From: Odobenus rosmarus divergens | Taxonomy: Eukaryota; Chordata; Mammalia; Carnivora; Odobenidae | Direction: 5' to 3' | Length of the DNA: 64,000 nucleotides | Assembly (NCBI RefSeq): GCF_000321225.1 | Contig: NW_004451410.1 | Span: 1,076,951-1,140,950 of the forward strand | Shown here: in pieces, positions 20,166 through 33,380 of the stretch | Numbering within the stretch: the first letter of the stretch is position 1 | How the letters are laid out: each line of letters opens with the position of its first letter | Position numbers and translations under genes: made by a program | Notes under the pieces: generated by a model | What the model saw: only the letters and a program-made list of their open reading frames with translations | What the model was told of the DNA's origin: nothing | Database searches by the model: none

Positions 20166-22907
20166 AATACTGCCCATCTCAGGAGGTCCGTTTAGACGGT
20201 GAATGGAGCCTGTGCATTTTTTTCTTTATACAACGCTGTATTGCAGTGGTTTCTTTCCATTACAAACACATATTATTTCTATATTTTAAGAGCATCTAAG
20301 AAGATATTAAAATGGTATGCTGAAAGTGTCCCCAGTTTCATTTTTTAACATATGTCCTTGTTTAGAAAAAATGATGGGCCTAACAGTGCCAGCTTTTCTG
20401 TATTTCTTACGTGTTGCTTTTTAACATCAGGAGGGAAGGCAGTAAATGCTGTTAACACTATTCTAAAGACCTCAGTAATCAGAATTAAGGAAGTAGAACC
20501 CTCTTGTCCAGTTCTGTCAAGATTGCCGGCATGGGATGGTGGGAAAACAGGAACAAAAACAGTTGCCTAATAATGCGATCAGGCCGCTCTTGAGTCAGCT
20601 CTGCTCCTCCCTCATCTGTCCCCTTTACGTGTTGCTTGTCATGCGTAAAACGAGTTTAGAAACCTCCCTGGTCATGGATGTCATGAGAATTAGCTTCTTA
20701 GATTACAGCCAGTCTCTTTGCAATGGTTCTTGGACAGTACACTCGTTTAAGTCATCCGCTAGGGTTCTCCCAAGATTCTGAACATTAGAGGGAACGAATC
20801 AGTCCCCTTGTCCCGTGCGGGCAGGGAGTTGTAGACAGAACACGCGTGACCCCTGCCCTTACAGGGCTTGGCACGTGAGAGAGGCACGCAGCAACCCTCC
20901 ATCACAAATAGGACTTGCAGCCACCGTGGGGACATCTGCGTGAAGGAAGATAGATCTCTTACGACAGAGTGTGTCAGGGGAGTCCGAGCCTCGGGGGGTG
21001 GGGTTGACAAGCCTACCTAGGGAACTGACCTTCCCTGAAGGCCTTGGGCAGCCAGGGTAGCAGGGTCCTGGGGAGCTGGGGTGAGGAAGGAGATTCCAGG
21101 TGAGACCCAGGACATTGGGAGAGGCCAGAACTGGAAGATGTGGAGAGGGTTTTGAACTAAGGGAAACGGGAAACCAGGGAGGTAACAGGAGTGATGTGGC
21201 GGTCTCGGTATCACTCACTAGCGCTGTGCCTTGTAAGAAGCTTGGCTCTCCTGCACCTCTGTTCCTTCAAAAGCCTGACGTGATAAGTCCTACCTGGGGG
21301 ACTGTTGTTAAGAAAAAAATAAAGTCTGTTCTTATGGAATGTCTGCTACATACAACTACTCATGGGGAGCTTGTGCCCTTGGCATCTAGATCCTTCTCTT
21401 CACCTCCAGCCCCCCTGACCCAAGACCAAGTCACACGCCCAACCTTTCTGGGGAGAAGGTGAGGACCAGGAGGGAACACTCACTTCTGGAATGGATGACA
21501 TTTTCTTTTGGTGTTTGTTTCTTAATTGGGTTCCTTGAGCCATGTGTATAAAATGTACATTTCTTTCAGAACATTTACACAGAAATCCCGTTTGTTAGCG
21601 GAGGGTGACAGAAGGGAAGGCGCAGGGGGACCCTGGCTGAGTTCTGCAGTGAGGGGGGCAGGGAGAGCCGGGGCGCCCACCTCCAGTGCCCATACGCACC
21701 GCCATTCCTCTGGAAATTGCCCAAGACGATGCAGTTTCTTCCCGTGACTTCTCGTAAAACTTTCGCAGTGGTTTTGTGATGCACTTCATAATTACAGAAG
21801 ACTTCTGCTAATCCCTACAGGATTGCTTGTCTAAATCCTGAATTTTCCTGACCACGTATTTGAGGATTTCTCCTGTGTCCGTAGCTGGTGCATTCCGGCG
21901 CCCGTGGCCACACCCCCGCAGCCCTGCAGTGGCCCAGTGCTGTCACTCGCACTCATCGCTTCACCACCATTTGAGTCCTGGGGCTCACTGGTCGAACACA
22001 TGTGCTCCATGGGGACCTGTAGTCACGAAGCAGGAGCTTTCAGTAGGTTTTCTCGATAACAACCCATTGATTGAAAGGTCAGGGTGGTGTTCCAGGCATG
22101 GAAGGAAAAACAAAAGCAAATACACGGATCCACTCAAACACACACAGTGTACGATAAGGGGTGGATGAGCAAATATTTGAATACGTCGAAGACAAGTAGG
22201 GTTATAATAAATCAGAATAGATCAGAGTTGCTCAGAGCGGCATTAAATAGGTTACGCATGTAAATTATTCCTTCTTTAAGTATAGATGAAGTTGCTGGTT
22301 TTTTTTCCCTTCATTTATTTCCTATTACATGAAGCCTATGCTTGATGTTATCGGCATAGAGCCACATATCAAAGATGCTGTTAGATGAGAGAATACACAG
22401 TCTTAAAGCTGAACTCTACAAAGAAAGGAAGAATCTCCCCAACAATGGTGATGGTGATATTTAGTGATGATTATTTTCTTCCTTCATGTAGAAAGTCAAC
22501 AAAGCTATTCTAGGGCTGGAATTATTTCCCTTCTTGTATATGAATTTCTTCATATTCTCAATGACTGCTGCAAGATGGCAGGGTGGTGTTAGAATAAAAT
22601 CTGTCAGCCTAAAAATAATTATCTCCATTTCTGGATATGAATACTCCGTGGGGCTGGTGAACACTGAGGCTATAAGCTATTATTGATAGAAACTACAGAG
22701 AAAAAAGAGATTTTGACTTTTATGTCTACCTCAATTCTTTTTGCACACGTCTTCCCTGCAAAATGCAAAGTGGGCTTGTTTTGGAGTCCAGAAAATGTAC
22801 TGTAGCCTCGTGGATGCTTGTTACCCCAGAAAAATTAAGATTATCACAGTTGTCTCTAGGAGCTCTTCTTAATCTTGGGCAATCTCTCTAATGATGTTAT
22901 ATTTTTC

Positions 22908-22934
22908 TGTTTTGTTTTGTTTTGTTTCGTTTTA
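22908..22934. repeat. (TTTTG)n simple repeat
   Basis: Five or so tandem units of ttttg, with one ttttc variant near the end. Confidence 0.85.
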
Positions 22935-23539
22935 TCTTCGCTAAAGTTTTAGTGACAAACACGGGAAGAAGGCTGGGAAGTGTACCTCCCTGGCCTAGTT
23001 GTGGGGTCAGGGATCCAGCGGGGAAGCCCTGTCGTGATGCTAATCAAACTTGACTTAAAATAGACAAGACTTTCCTTGACTAGTTTGTGAAAATCTTTTT
23101 AACCTTTCTAACCTTAAGTTTAAAAAAGAAGAAGAAGTTAGCCATTTCGGAACAAGCCTTTTGTGAGGCACTTGATGTCTGAGCCTGAAGCATGTTCTTA
23201 GGGTTGCTGCTGGCCCCATGGCAATTCTGGGCCATGCGCTCGCCCCAACCCTGAGCGGAGTGCCCATGTGGACCTGCTGTACACCGCCCCCCCATCAGGG
23301 GAGTAGCACTTACATCCAGTCTCAGGTGTGATACTAGAGACTTCCTGATGAATCTGGGTTATGTGAATGTTTCTCTGCCTTCCTCCAACATCATCTAAGA
23401 ACCAAGCTCTCTTGGAGGAGTGAATGCATAGTAGATCCTATTGTAAGATCTATTATTAATTTGTGTTAAAGATTTTCCTCATTCTACCCCCAAAGCAGTC
23501 ACTTTGAAAATCATCAGGTCTAACAGTTACTGTTTATTG

Positions 23540-23561
23540 CAAAAAAAAAAAAAAAAAAAAA
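23540..23561. repeat. Poly-A run
   Basis: An uninterrupted A run of roughly 22 bases followed by 'gaattcatt'. No SINE or LINE body precedes it that I can see, so it may be a simple repeat or the tail of a very diverged element. Confidence 0.8.
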
Positions 23562-26500
23562 GAATTCATTAATTTCCACCAAAAAAAAAGCCATTTTAAA
23601 ATTTACAACCAAAGGTTTATAACTAGTATGTTGTTATTTTCATAAGAATTCTGATTTTTCTTTAGCTGATTTATCTAGAGATTAAAAATATGGATGTCAC
23701 TGAGAGAATAAGTGTAAAATCATTTTCCTCCATGGCTAACTTTTAGATTTTATGTTAATAGAGCTTTTAGCACATCGAAGTTCTCTCACTCACAGCTGTT
23801 ACCTTATGTATGGAGCATTCATTTTCCGTCCGACGATGGAGCTATTTGTCTGAGTGGCTGCCCTATTGAAATTTCACAGTATTTTTTAAGGGAACTGGGC
23901 CATGGAAACCTTTACGTTTGTTCTCCGTCAAGGCTCAGACATGGATATACTGATGAGTGAAATTGCAAATAATGTTACCCTTTGCTGTTGAAATGACCGA
24001 ATTCGACAGTTCAGTTCTGCATTCACCTCATAAGCTCCCAGTACCCTGGATTGTCCCATGAGGTTGAGCTACAACTACAAAGCTAAAAGTCTTGGGAGGA
24101 CCGGAGTGATTACCGTAAAGTAACTAGAATGCAGTCCTTGGTGTGCGTGTTGGAGGCTCCCAGCCAGCAGTCTGTGCCCATGTTGGGCAGGGCACGTGAG
24201 GGCAGGGCCGGTGTTGTATGAAGGAGGGCCCTGCAGGTAACCTGGGATCGGAGTGAGAAGGTCACTGCTGAAGTGACCTTAGGACAGTTCCGTGGCATAA
24301 AGTGACATTCTGGTTTTACTAAACAGTTTTCCCCTTTATTTCAAACCTTTACAAGATTATGCTAGATATTATCTGTAGCTCATCTGGAAGAATGTGGATG
24401 GCTAATAGAAATAAGATGGGATGTTGTAATGGGATAAAACTTTCCTGCTTCTTAGCATGTTACCTAAAGTCTGAAAGCAGGTTATATTTAATCCATATAA
24501 TTATATAAGTGGAGCCAGAGAGAGGTAAAATATTTAATTCTTTGGATTAGAGTGCTGCTTGATATTTATGTCCCACCAAAGGCACCTACTCAGAACGTGA
24601 GCTTACTAGCTTTTGTGTTCTTTGTATAGGAAATAAAAATCCATTGATGATTTTTTTATTTAAAAAGTGTGTTAATCTACATTGATTTCTAAATTTGTTA
24701 TGGATCCCTTAGCTGAGATATACAGTTCATCACTGACTGTTCTGTTACCTGACAGGAATTGATAAAGCATCGGTGCACAAAGTGCCAGAAAAGGTTAATA
24801 TTTATTGATTTTTATGGTGCTACAACCCATGTAGTTTTGCCATCCAAGATGTATGGCCACCAGCACTAGGATCTGTAAAATTGCAGAATGCACACTAGAT
24901 TTTATTATAACCTATGCCAGGATTCAACATGTAAAAAAATGACAGATATTTAACAAAAAACTCTGAATGTGTAGCTACCCTGAACCTGTGACTTGAATTT
25001 AATTTATTTTAATACGAAACACAAGAGCACTTAAAAACTAAAAATTAATCTTTGCTTTGCAAATAGCAATCACATTTAGCCCTTTCTTCCACTTAACTAT
25101 ATGCTATTGATCCGAGAAGATGCCCAAGCAAGTGATAGCTGGAATTATGAGCAATAAAGGGCTTGCTTAGCGGAGAAGGGGGGAAGCCTATGTTTAGTTT
25201 TAAAGGAGTTTGAAAGAAACAGTTTGAGTGCCACACCGGTGTTCGAATGTAGCCAAGAACAGTTGCAACCCCAGGGATCATGAACTCATTCCCTGGCTGC
25301 AGTTTGTGGGTAAAAATTAGGAGTGTGCACTGGGTTTTTTTGTTTGTTTGTTTTTTGTGTGTCTCCATCTCTGTTTCCCTGACAGAAATGTAGTCCTTGG
25401 TTTACCTACATCAGAAACACTGAACTCTTTCTTTCTATTCATTTGCTTACCTGAATAGACTTAAAATTTGCATTACTTTGGTGATAGTTTATAGCATCTC
25501 TATATAGTATATAACAGGTGCAGTAAGACAATTTATGAATTACTTTTTTAACTCAGAATACACTGTAAGTTCCCTTACCTCCAGGACTCTATAGACTTTA
25601 AGCCTGAATCAGAACTAAAATCCTCTGTCCATATTTTTGAGATGTTTTTGAAAGTGGGAGCTGGAATTTATTTCTGCAAAAGATTTAATGGAAATTCTAA
25701 TGCTAAAAAAAAAAATCTATTTTAACCAACTGAATAGATTCTGGTGTCTCTTGCAAATATGTTCTTAGATCCTCTCCCAGTTTGTACGGGTTCTGCTTTT
25801 TCCTTCCCTCACAAACAGCTTGCCAGTGTTATTATGCTTATTTAGGGAAAAGAAAAGAGTTTTGCTTCTTGAAAGGGAAGCATCCCTTGCCTAGAAAACT
25901 GCTTTCATAGCTTAAATATCATTGAAATATGTGGCAGCTTCAATTCTAACGTTGAAAAAATTAAAAAGACTTAAGAGAGAATTCCTGACTCATGTTCTCA
26001 AAGCTGATGACAGTATGCAGTATTTTCCATAAAGACTTCTTTTTCCCCTCCTTTTATTAATTTTATTTATAATATTGTTAAAATTTTCTTCATGAATACC
26101 AGTGTCAAATGAGTCTAATTCTTTACATAGTTTTAATTTGTCGATTTTTTTTTAGGATTTTGTCATTAATCTAATATTCTTCTTTCTCTCTTCTTCCCCC
26201 TTTTTAACCAGGCAAGCAAGGTCTCTTACTAAGAACGTAATGATTAAATTCGTCTTTCTTAAGGTACACTGCTCCGATACACTGTTGCTTTCCCTTTCAG
26301 TACAGCCTGGTTTTTGCAGCCTCCCAACCTCAGGGCTGCCTCTCTGGCTCTTTTTGCCACTCACCTTAAGTCTGCGGATGACAGCTATGTGACAGACCCC
26401 CTAACACTCCCCTTCTTTTCTGAAGTTAGACACAGCTGCCATGGGCCGTGCGTTGCTGTCCACAACAGCCTCACCTCAGTCGTCACCTGAGGTGTGGGCT

Positions 26501-27780
26501 GATAGGTGAAGATGGTTATAGGACCCAAGTCATTAACTTACGTTTTAAGCTGCACTGTCTAGGAGTATACCGCACAAGAAAAACAAGGAAACACATATGC
26601 AAGGACACATTTTATATGACAGACTAAAATGGAAAAAGGAAAAAGAACCATTTCAAACCATGTATTCCAAATTAGAGAATCATTTTAAGTTCTGTGAATA
26701 ACGGTGAGAATAAAGAAGGTTTCAAATTTCACAAAGCCGGTACCATGAGGGCTGGGGGATCCTGTGATTCTCATAACTATGGAATTTATTTTCTGCCCTT
26801 CCCCCAGGAAAAATAAACAAATCCTTTGAATTGCTGTTTTTTTGTCAAGCATGTTTTGACTTTTAGTTTCAAACTCGCCCTCTTAAAAGATGTACTTTAT
26901 TTTGTGAATTGTCGGAAAACGTGAAACATCAGAGAGAAAATATCTTAACCCCATTTTGAATTGTTTCATTTCCTTATTTCCTTTGTATTTTAGTTCTAAA
27001 TAAAACATATATTCTAACAATTACATTGAAAACATTAATGCATATTTTATAACAGTTTGTATGCTTCTCGTTTTCTTTTGGATTGAAACTGAAAACTGAA
27101 CATGACTTTAGTGTTTTGGTTTGCATTAGAGATGCATTCAAAATAAAATACAAGGAATGATTTAAGCAGAAATGTGGCAGAAAAAAAATCAGATTTCAAA
27201 AAAATAAAAATAACAACAAAATATCCTGGAAATCATGACTAAAACAATGACAGTTTTTAAGCTTCATCTTTGAGCAAGTAATCTATGTTGCTGTCTTTGA
27301 GAGTGAGACTTTTTAAAATACATTTTAATTCTCTTTAGATGAGTTTAATCATATGAACTGATAGCCTCTTTTGCTTAATAATGTTAGCGTTCTCAAGTAG
27401 CTTTTTTGTTGAAAAAAAATGTTTGTTTGTTTTAGTGCTTGAAGTGAGTCTTAGTAGTCTAACTGGTTTACCTTGTCAATTTGATAAGCAGGTCTTTGTT
27501 GGTCACCTAACAGGTGACTTTCTCCTGTCCCACCCTTACTGGGCTGCACTGAAGCCATTCCAGGAAGTTACCTTAGGCTTTTCTTCTTTATTTGCGTCAT
27601 CTTGAAAAGGGGGGAAAAGCAATTTTGTGGGTCCTTTAGACAAGGCTCTTCTATATAGTTTCCTTTTTTTCCTAGTGAATTGTATTACCTAATTTTAGCC
27701 GAAATCATCACTGGTTTCATGTGACCTGGGAGAATTAAAAATATTGTTAGTTAAGAAGGCCCAGGTTCATGATGTTTTCC

Positions 27781-28260
27781 ATGTGGGCCTCATCTGAGCT
27801 GTTTGTTGATTGCAGCTCCTTTGGGAATTTCAAAAGTATCCTTTGTTGTAGTGCTGGACTCGGCAAAATACATAAAGTACTTCAGTGGGGTGTGATGTGA
27901 AATGGCATCATTTATATTAAAAAATGTCTGAGACATTTTTAAGACATCAAAGTAATGGGTGCTCAGAACGGGCTGCAGCAGCAGGATGCACAGGTAGGCG
28001 CCCACCCGGCGCCCAGCCCCCTGGCTCTGGGGCGGAGGGTGTGGCGCTTCCCCGCCCCCCTGCTCACTCCCTCTCAGGCGGAGGATGCCTCAGGCAGCCA
28101 GTGTGGAGTCAGCGCCGAGCTGGCGCTCACAGAAGCCCTGGACAGGCGGACAGGTGGGCAGGACCGAGCTCCCTCAGTGGGAGGGAAGCTGGAGCCCGCT
28201 GTGCTCCAGCCTCTCCAAGAGCCCTGGCTCTCCCCCCCCCCCCCCCCCCCCCCCCCCGGA
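27781..28260. other. GC-rich block, possible first-exon-like sequence
   Basis: AT-rich DNA gives way at about 27,955 to a GC-rich block that keeps roughly 14 CpGs before a long C run. On the plus strand an ATG at 27,955 opens a frame MGAQNGLQQQDAQ that reaches a 'cacag|gtaggc' splice-donor-like site at about 27,993. The upstream 'gtttgttgattgcag' at about 27,799-27,813 is a fair acceptor. This could be a small exon, but nothing in the peptide is recognisable and the signals may be chance. Confidence 0.25.
28232..28257. repeat. Poly-C run, 26 bases
   Basis: Twenty-six consecutive C residues. Such long C/G homopolymers are uncommon in mammals, are length-unstable, and are hard to sequence through. 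The 26 count may be inexact in this assembly. Confidence 0.9.
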
Positions 28261-28369
28261 GCCCTTTGTTTCCACTTCCTTCCAGTTCCTTTCTTCTCTC
28301 AGGTTCTTCTGATGACCTTTCAACCCATCTCCTTTTTATTGAGTCTTTCACACCAGAACACAGGAAAAT

Positions 28370-28490
28370 GCTGTAAATTTCCCCACAAAACTGAGAGGGA
28401 GAGACAATGACTTCCAAGGTAAAATAATCAAGTGCAGAGCTAACAATAGAACCCAGGACTTCCCACTCCTGGTGGGCAGTAGACCAGGAG
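28370..28490 (-). mobile_element. MIR SINE, antisense
   Basis: The complement of MIR is suggested by 'ttccccacaaaactgagagg', 'gtgcagagctaacaatagaa' and 'cccaggacttcccactcctg', in antisense MIR order. It is diverged. Confidence 0.5.
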
Positions 28491-28499
28491 CCTGTCAGA

Positions 28500-31400
28500 A
28501 GCATGGATTACTAAGATCGTTTTTTTTAAAGAAGGTAATCTCTGCTGTCTTGAGGAGGGTGGTATTCTTTTTTGACCCTTTCTCCTTTTTCCTTCTTTGC
28601 TTTATTTAGAAGAGGGAATTCCTTTCGTAATCCTTTGTCCACTAATTTTCTTTCATGGGAGCTTTTGCTCACTGGCCACTTTTTTCATTATATGTGCCAT
28701 GGGAATATCTTATTTTACTGCTTATTTATTATAACCTATGCTTGTTAATATAAGGTGTCTGCTGACATTTACCTCCACTTGGTCTTTGTTACTCAGGCTG
28801 CCCAGTGTATTTGTGAAACCACATGTTCCAGATTCCTCGTTTTTAGCTGACTTTTCCCCTGTTCTTCCTTTCTTATACAAAGCTTTGTATCCGTAGACAC
28901 CCCTTTAAAGTTTAAGTTCTGTCAAAATTATTGGTCTAGTTCTGAGTTCCCATATAATATACCTGGAATTCCCAACAATACCAGATAAATCTCTTACTTA
29001 ATATGTCATTCTGAAATATTTTATTTGTAGTTTTGAAAATTCTATTTCTTAAAAAAAAAACCTTTCATCATACCCATAGATTATCAATCCTAAGGACAGG
29101 TCAAGTTTACCTTTTAGGAGAGGGAGGGAAGACAAAGTGTTAAATGGAATATGTTGGGCAGGGGTGTAAAATAAACACCAATACCTTGAAATGTAAGCAC
29201 TTGAAACTTGTGTAAGAAGGCCATGTAAAAATGCAGCTAACTTTAATTAGAAATGAAAGAAAACAACACTTAGAAGATCTGACCTCAAAATAAGATTTCA
29301 AATCAGAGTTAATGTATTCTGGAAAAGAAAGTAAAAAATGAAGATGACTATATAACTATAACTTTTAACTCTTAAGGTGTTTTACATAAAGATTTTATTT
29401 CAGCAAATTAGAAAGCATGCTGGCATATGAAAAGAAAGGGCAGTCCAAAGGTTGGAGAGCAAACTAGAAGAATCAGGTAAATCTACAGTTAGCCATTGTT
29501 CTGATTTATAGAAAACATGGAACCAAAAGTAGAAGGGATATAGAAATATGGCCAGTGGTAAATAGAGCAAGAATATTTGAAATAGTACATAAGCCTTTAT
29601 ATTTTCAGTAGATACGTTTCTCTCAGGTGAACACATTTAAAATCCAATACTTATAATGAACTATTGGAAACTTGTAAAAAGCAAGGGAAAATTGACAAAT
29701 GAAAATCCCACTGACCTAGGACCTAGTGGTCACTGTTTGCATGGGCTCTCTCTGCTTTACTTCCCTGAATGTAAAATAAAGGATGAAATTTTAATAGATA
29801 ACATAACAATCCTAATCTCCTGGTAATCTCTTCCGTAACTTTCCTTTGTTGCGATTATAAGGAAAGGCATGCATATGGTTTCCGGGGAGTCTGAGACCAT
29901 CGGGAGGGTTTATGGGTTAGGAAGGCCAGGAGGTCTAGTACAGACGAGTTAGGAACAAATGCGACTCCTCAAATGTTCTTTCCCACAGAGGACTATTAGG
30001 GGCTCCTTAATGAATAGTATGTTTGTTGCCTGCCGCTGATGAGATCACTGAGCCAGCTTAAACCCCATAGTATCCCAAACATCTGTTGGCATCTCTCTGA
30101 AATCTGAGCTTAACACAGGGCCACACGTGCCAAGAGCACAACCCCAGTGGGGGCAGGAATACTCAATCTGTTTAAGATGACCGGTCCCCTCTAGAGACAG
30201 AGACAGGGCAGAGAACGAAAATCAATCTGTCACATAATGGCAAAAAACAAAAAAACAAACTGGGAGATTTTTTCTGTGACCTCCCATTAGTTATGGTTAG
30301 GCCGAAGGCTCCAAGTGGCTTCCCAGTAGCAGTAGAACAGAGCTGAGTCAACGGGAAGGGGGCAGCTGGGGCGGTAGGAGGAGCGCGGATGGCTGGGAAG
30401 CCGGCTCGCAGAGGCCCGCGGGCCAGCGCACAGCAGCGGGCCGCCCAGGAGAGGGCACTCTTGCGGGGCCTTAGAGGGTTGAGGGATTATCATCTGTAAC
30501 TCTAGCTCCTCCTTCCAAACCCACCCACGGCCGGTGTAGAGTCTGTATATGGCAGCCAGAAAACAGTTTGTGACTTCCTGGATCTCTCCCGACCAGCATT
30601 CGTGTTAACGTACTAAGCAAGTGGTCAGTTAACAAGATGAGAAAGATCAGTGTAGCCTCAGGCCCCCAGTCGGCCGTGCACGACTGCAGACCTTTATTCT
30701 CATTCTTTCTACTGCTAAAAATAGTGTGGGCCTCTTCTACAGGCTCACTTATCAAGGTGTGAGAGCCTGTGCCCGAGGCGGGGCTCCAGCAGAGGGCCAG
30801 TGCTGTTCCGTGCTGGCTGCTTGTTGACCAGTGACAGAGAGCATTTTCTTAGTCTCTTCATACAGTCTCTGTAGCATTACAGATGACCTCAGGGTATGGT
30901 GGCCGTGGTCTTCGTCAAAACCGTTCTGATGACACTGCCGCTGGGTTCGTGAGACCTTCTTTAAGACATCTACTGCCTTCCTTTTGCTCTGTAAGTAGCT
31001 TTGGAATTAAGTTCTCTCTAAACCCGGGGAGGTCTCCTGTCTTCTTGCTCTTGGGAATACTCTGAACGCACATACTCCATCTCTCTCACTTGACTCTCCA
31101 GGGTTTTCATACTTTAAACAGGATGTGCGTTTTAATGAGGCTTCTGGAAGCTTCAGAAACTTCTTTAATGATTTTGTTTTGACCTTTTGCTACTGCCTTT
31201 ACTGGGACTGAGTTGATCATCAATATTGAAAATTTGCTGCTACGATTCAGATTTTAATATTTTCACGTGCAACTTTTTAAATTTTCTCAATTCTGGAATG
31301 GGCACCTATTAAGTATATTAACGGGGAGCAATTGTCTAAATTCCCTCCATGCACCAGCAGGGCAGTATAAAGAGTCCAAACTACCTGGGTATTAAGACTG

Positions 31401-32630
31401 GAACAGCCGTGCTCCCAGATGTCTCCAGACTTTCATGCTTACCCACCTTTGCGTTGTTCTGTATGAAACAGACATTTTAAACAGACTTTAGCAGAAGACG
31501 TTTGTTGCTTCTTCAGTCCCTTGTAAACAGTGGAAATCCCCACAGGGCCCAACAAGTGCAGGGTAGGAGGAACAAGGGCGTCCCTTGGTCCGCGGCCAAG
31601 GTCCTTTGCTTCCTTCCCTCTCTGTTCTTGCTTTCTTTTCTCATTACGTTTTCGTCACATGGTCACCCTGTTGAATTGCCTGAACAGTTTTGTGCGGGGA
31701 TCTAGTAGAAAATGGGCAAACTCCAGAACCCTGAGTGCTGTGTCTAATGCCACTGAGTTCTCAGTACCCTCACTGTTGGCCCTGAGCCTCGTACTGCTTT
31801 ATCTTCTCAGTGACTGGGTGCCTTACTGTCAGTGTTTCCATATTTCTTCTTGATCACCCTCAGTGTCCCTGGAATCACTTAACACCCAGAAAAAATCTTG
31901 AAACATGGCATGCTATTTGAATATATAGTTTTCTCTTTTAATTTGTTAACTTCATATTTGTAGATTTATTTCCTCTTCAATATTAACTGTCTTTATAGGT
32001 TTTAATCTCATTGTTAACTTTGTTTCATTTTCATAGTAAGTTTTCTTTACAGTTACTAACTTTCAGACTTTCTAAATAAAAACAATCACTACGAGTATCA
32101 TTTTTTTAAAAAAAATTTAATGGAAATACCAAAGATAATTGGAGAATAGGGTAATTGTACAATACAGGATCTAGGCGGGGAACCAGTAACTCTAGAAAGT
32201 TCTCATCATACTTAATGGAGCGCATGAAAACATTGCCAGAAATTTAGAAATACGTGCTAAGGAGTGACCCCCCACACAGCTGCACGAGGGGCTGCTAGAA
32301 TAACCACAGCAGCATCGTGAGGAGTTCTCCCAGGTTCTGTCACTCAAGGGTAGTGCCCCTACCCCTTATTACCCGTGGGAAATGGACACCCAAGTGACCA
32401 GTGGCCTGCAAGGCCAGGAAGAAGAAATTATTTGATCACTTTAAAGCAATAACTAACCCATTAAAAATAAAAGGACTAAATAACTTAGTGGGTCTGTTCA
32501 CATTTATGATACCGTCTGTGAACTCTCCTCTTCGGTGTGCGCCAGCCACTGTGTCTGGGCCCATGTTGGGTTATCCCTTGCCTCCCTGGCTACAGCCCCA
32601 GCGCCGTGCTGTCAGCGTCCCCCGGGAGCA
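28500..32630. other. Unassigned sequence
   Basis: No gene or repeat family is recognised. The short block at about 30,330-30,470 is GC- and CpG-rich (by hand count about 13 CpGs in 180 bases) and includes the palindrome ggcccgcgggcc at 30,413-30,424. The stretch from 31,900 to 32,130 is AT-rich with adjoining T and A runs. Confidence 0.4.
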
Positions 32631-32639
32631 CACGTTACT

Positions 32640-33380
32640 CACCGTTTATGTGCCGCCTATCTGTCAGTGCTTTCGAGGGAACCCCACGGCTCTAGACCCT
32701 GGAGGCAGTCTAGCTCTCAGCGGAAAGACAGATAATAATAAATAATAAGTGCATAATGTAACGCTGCAGTTGGGGTAGAGGCAGCGAGAGAAACCAGAAA
32801 ACTGGGTTGTGGGGGGTGGGGAGGGGCTGCAGCTATTTTGTGTACAGTTAGGGGAAAATCTCTCCAAGAAAACCACTTTATAAAACCATTTTGCTGAGGT
32901 ACAATTAACATTCAGCAGCCTGCACACATTTAAAGTGGAGAATGTGATAAGTTTGGGCATATGTATAAACCCTCAAAGCCACCACCATGACAAAGATAAG
33001 GAATGTAGGCTTCTCCCCCAGAGCTGTAAGGAAGTTTCTTTAGCAGAGTGTGAGTGAAGTGGGGCCGGAGCCGTGTGGGTCTGTTGTGGGGCAGCGTGTG
33101 GCGCGGCCGTCGCGTGGGAGGAGGGCGACCAGAAGGGGGGCCAGATTGGTGGGCCGAGAAGGCCTCGTCCACAGGGAGGCCTTTAGGATTTTTCTTCTGA
33201 CTCTGACAGAAGCCATGGAAGGGGTGAGCGAGAGAGGAGGAGGCTACGTTGGTTTATATTTTGAAAGAAGTCACTCTGGGTGCCATGTGGAGAAATGAGT
33301 GCTTGGGGACAGGATGGTCATGGCCAGAGGTGGTGACCATGGGGCAGGGGTGGAGGAGGCGGTCGGTCAGATGCATGCTG
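32640..33380 (-). mobile_element. L2 LINE 3' region, antisense, split by an L1 piece
   Basis: The plus strand follows the complement of L2: 'cacggctctagaccctggag' and 'gataataataaataataagt' at about 32,680-32,750, then after the L1 piece 'gagaaggcctcgtccacagg' and 'gaaagaagtcactctgggtg' with 'ccatgtggagaaatgagtg' (consensus: aagatcactctggctgcagtgtggagaa). The two halves are in the right L2 order. The interval between them also contains a CpG-rich patch at 33,061-33,165. Confidence 0.6.
32885..33010. mobile_element. L1M-type fragment inside L2
   Basis: The sequence 'gctgaggtacaattaacatt', 'cacatttaaagtggagaatg', 'tgataagtttgggcatatgt' and 'ataaaccctcaaagccacca' matches the familiar old L1 5'-region phrase (gaggtataattgacatac ... 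ttgataagttttgacatatgtatacacc). It lies between two collinear L2 halves. Confidence 0.6.

Larger units (their letters stand above)
20166..27780. other. Long repeat-poor stretch, no gene recognised
   Basis: Over about 7.6 kb I recognise no LINE, SINE, LTR or DNA transposon, only small simple repeats: a TTTTG tract at about 22,908-22,934 and an A run at about 23,540-23,561. Islands at about 24,720-24,960, 25,090-25,330 and 26,540-26,780 are of mixed composition, as conserved non-coding elements often are. No exon with a reading frame and splice sites is convincing. Diverged repeats may have escaped me. Confidence 0.45.

Noticed and set aside
30413..30424. Palindrome ggcccgcgggcc in a short CpG-rich patch
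   Set aside because: A 12-base palindrome is expected by chance in such GC-rich sequence. Kept only as a note within the unassigned stretch.
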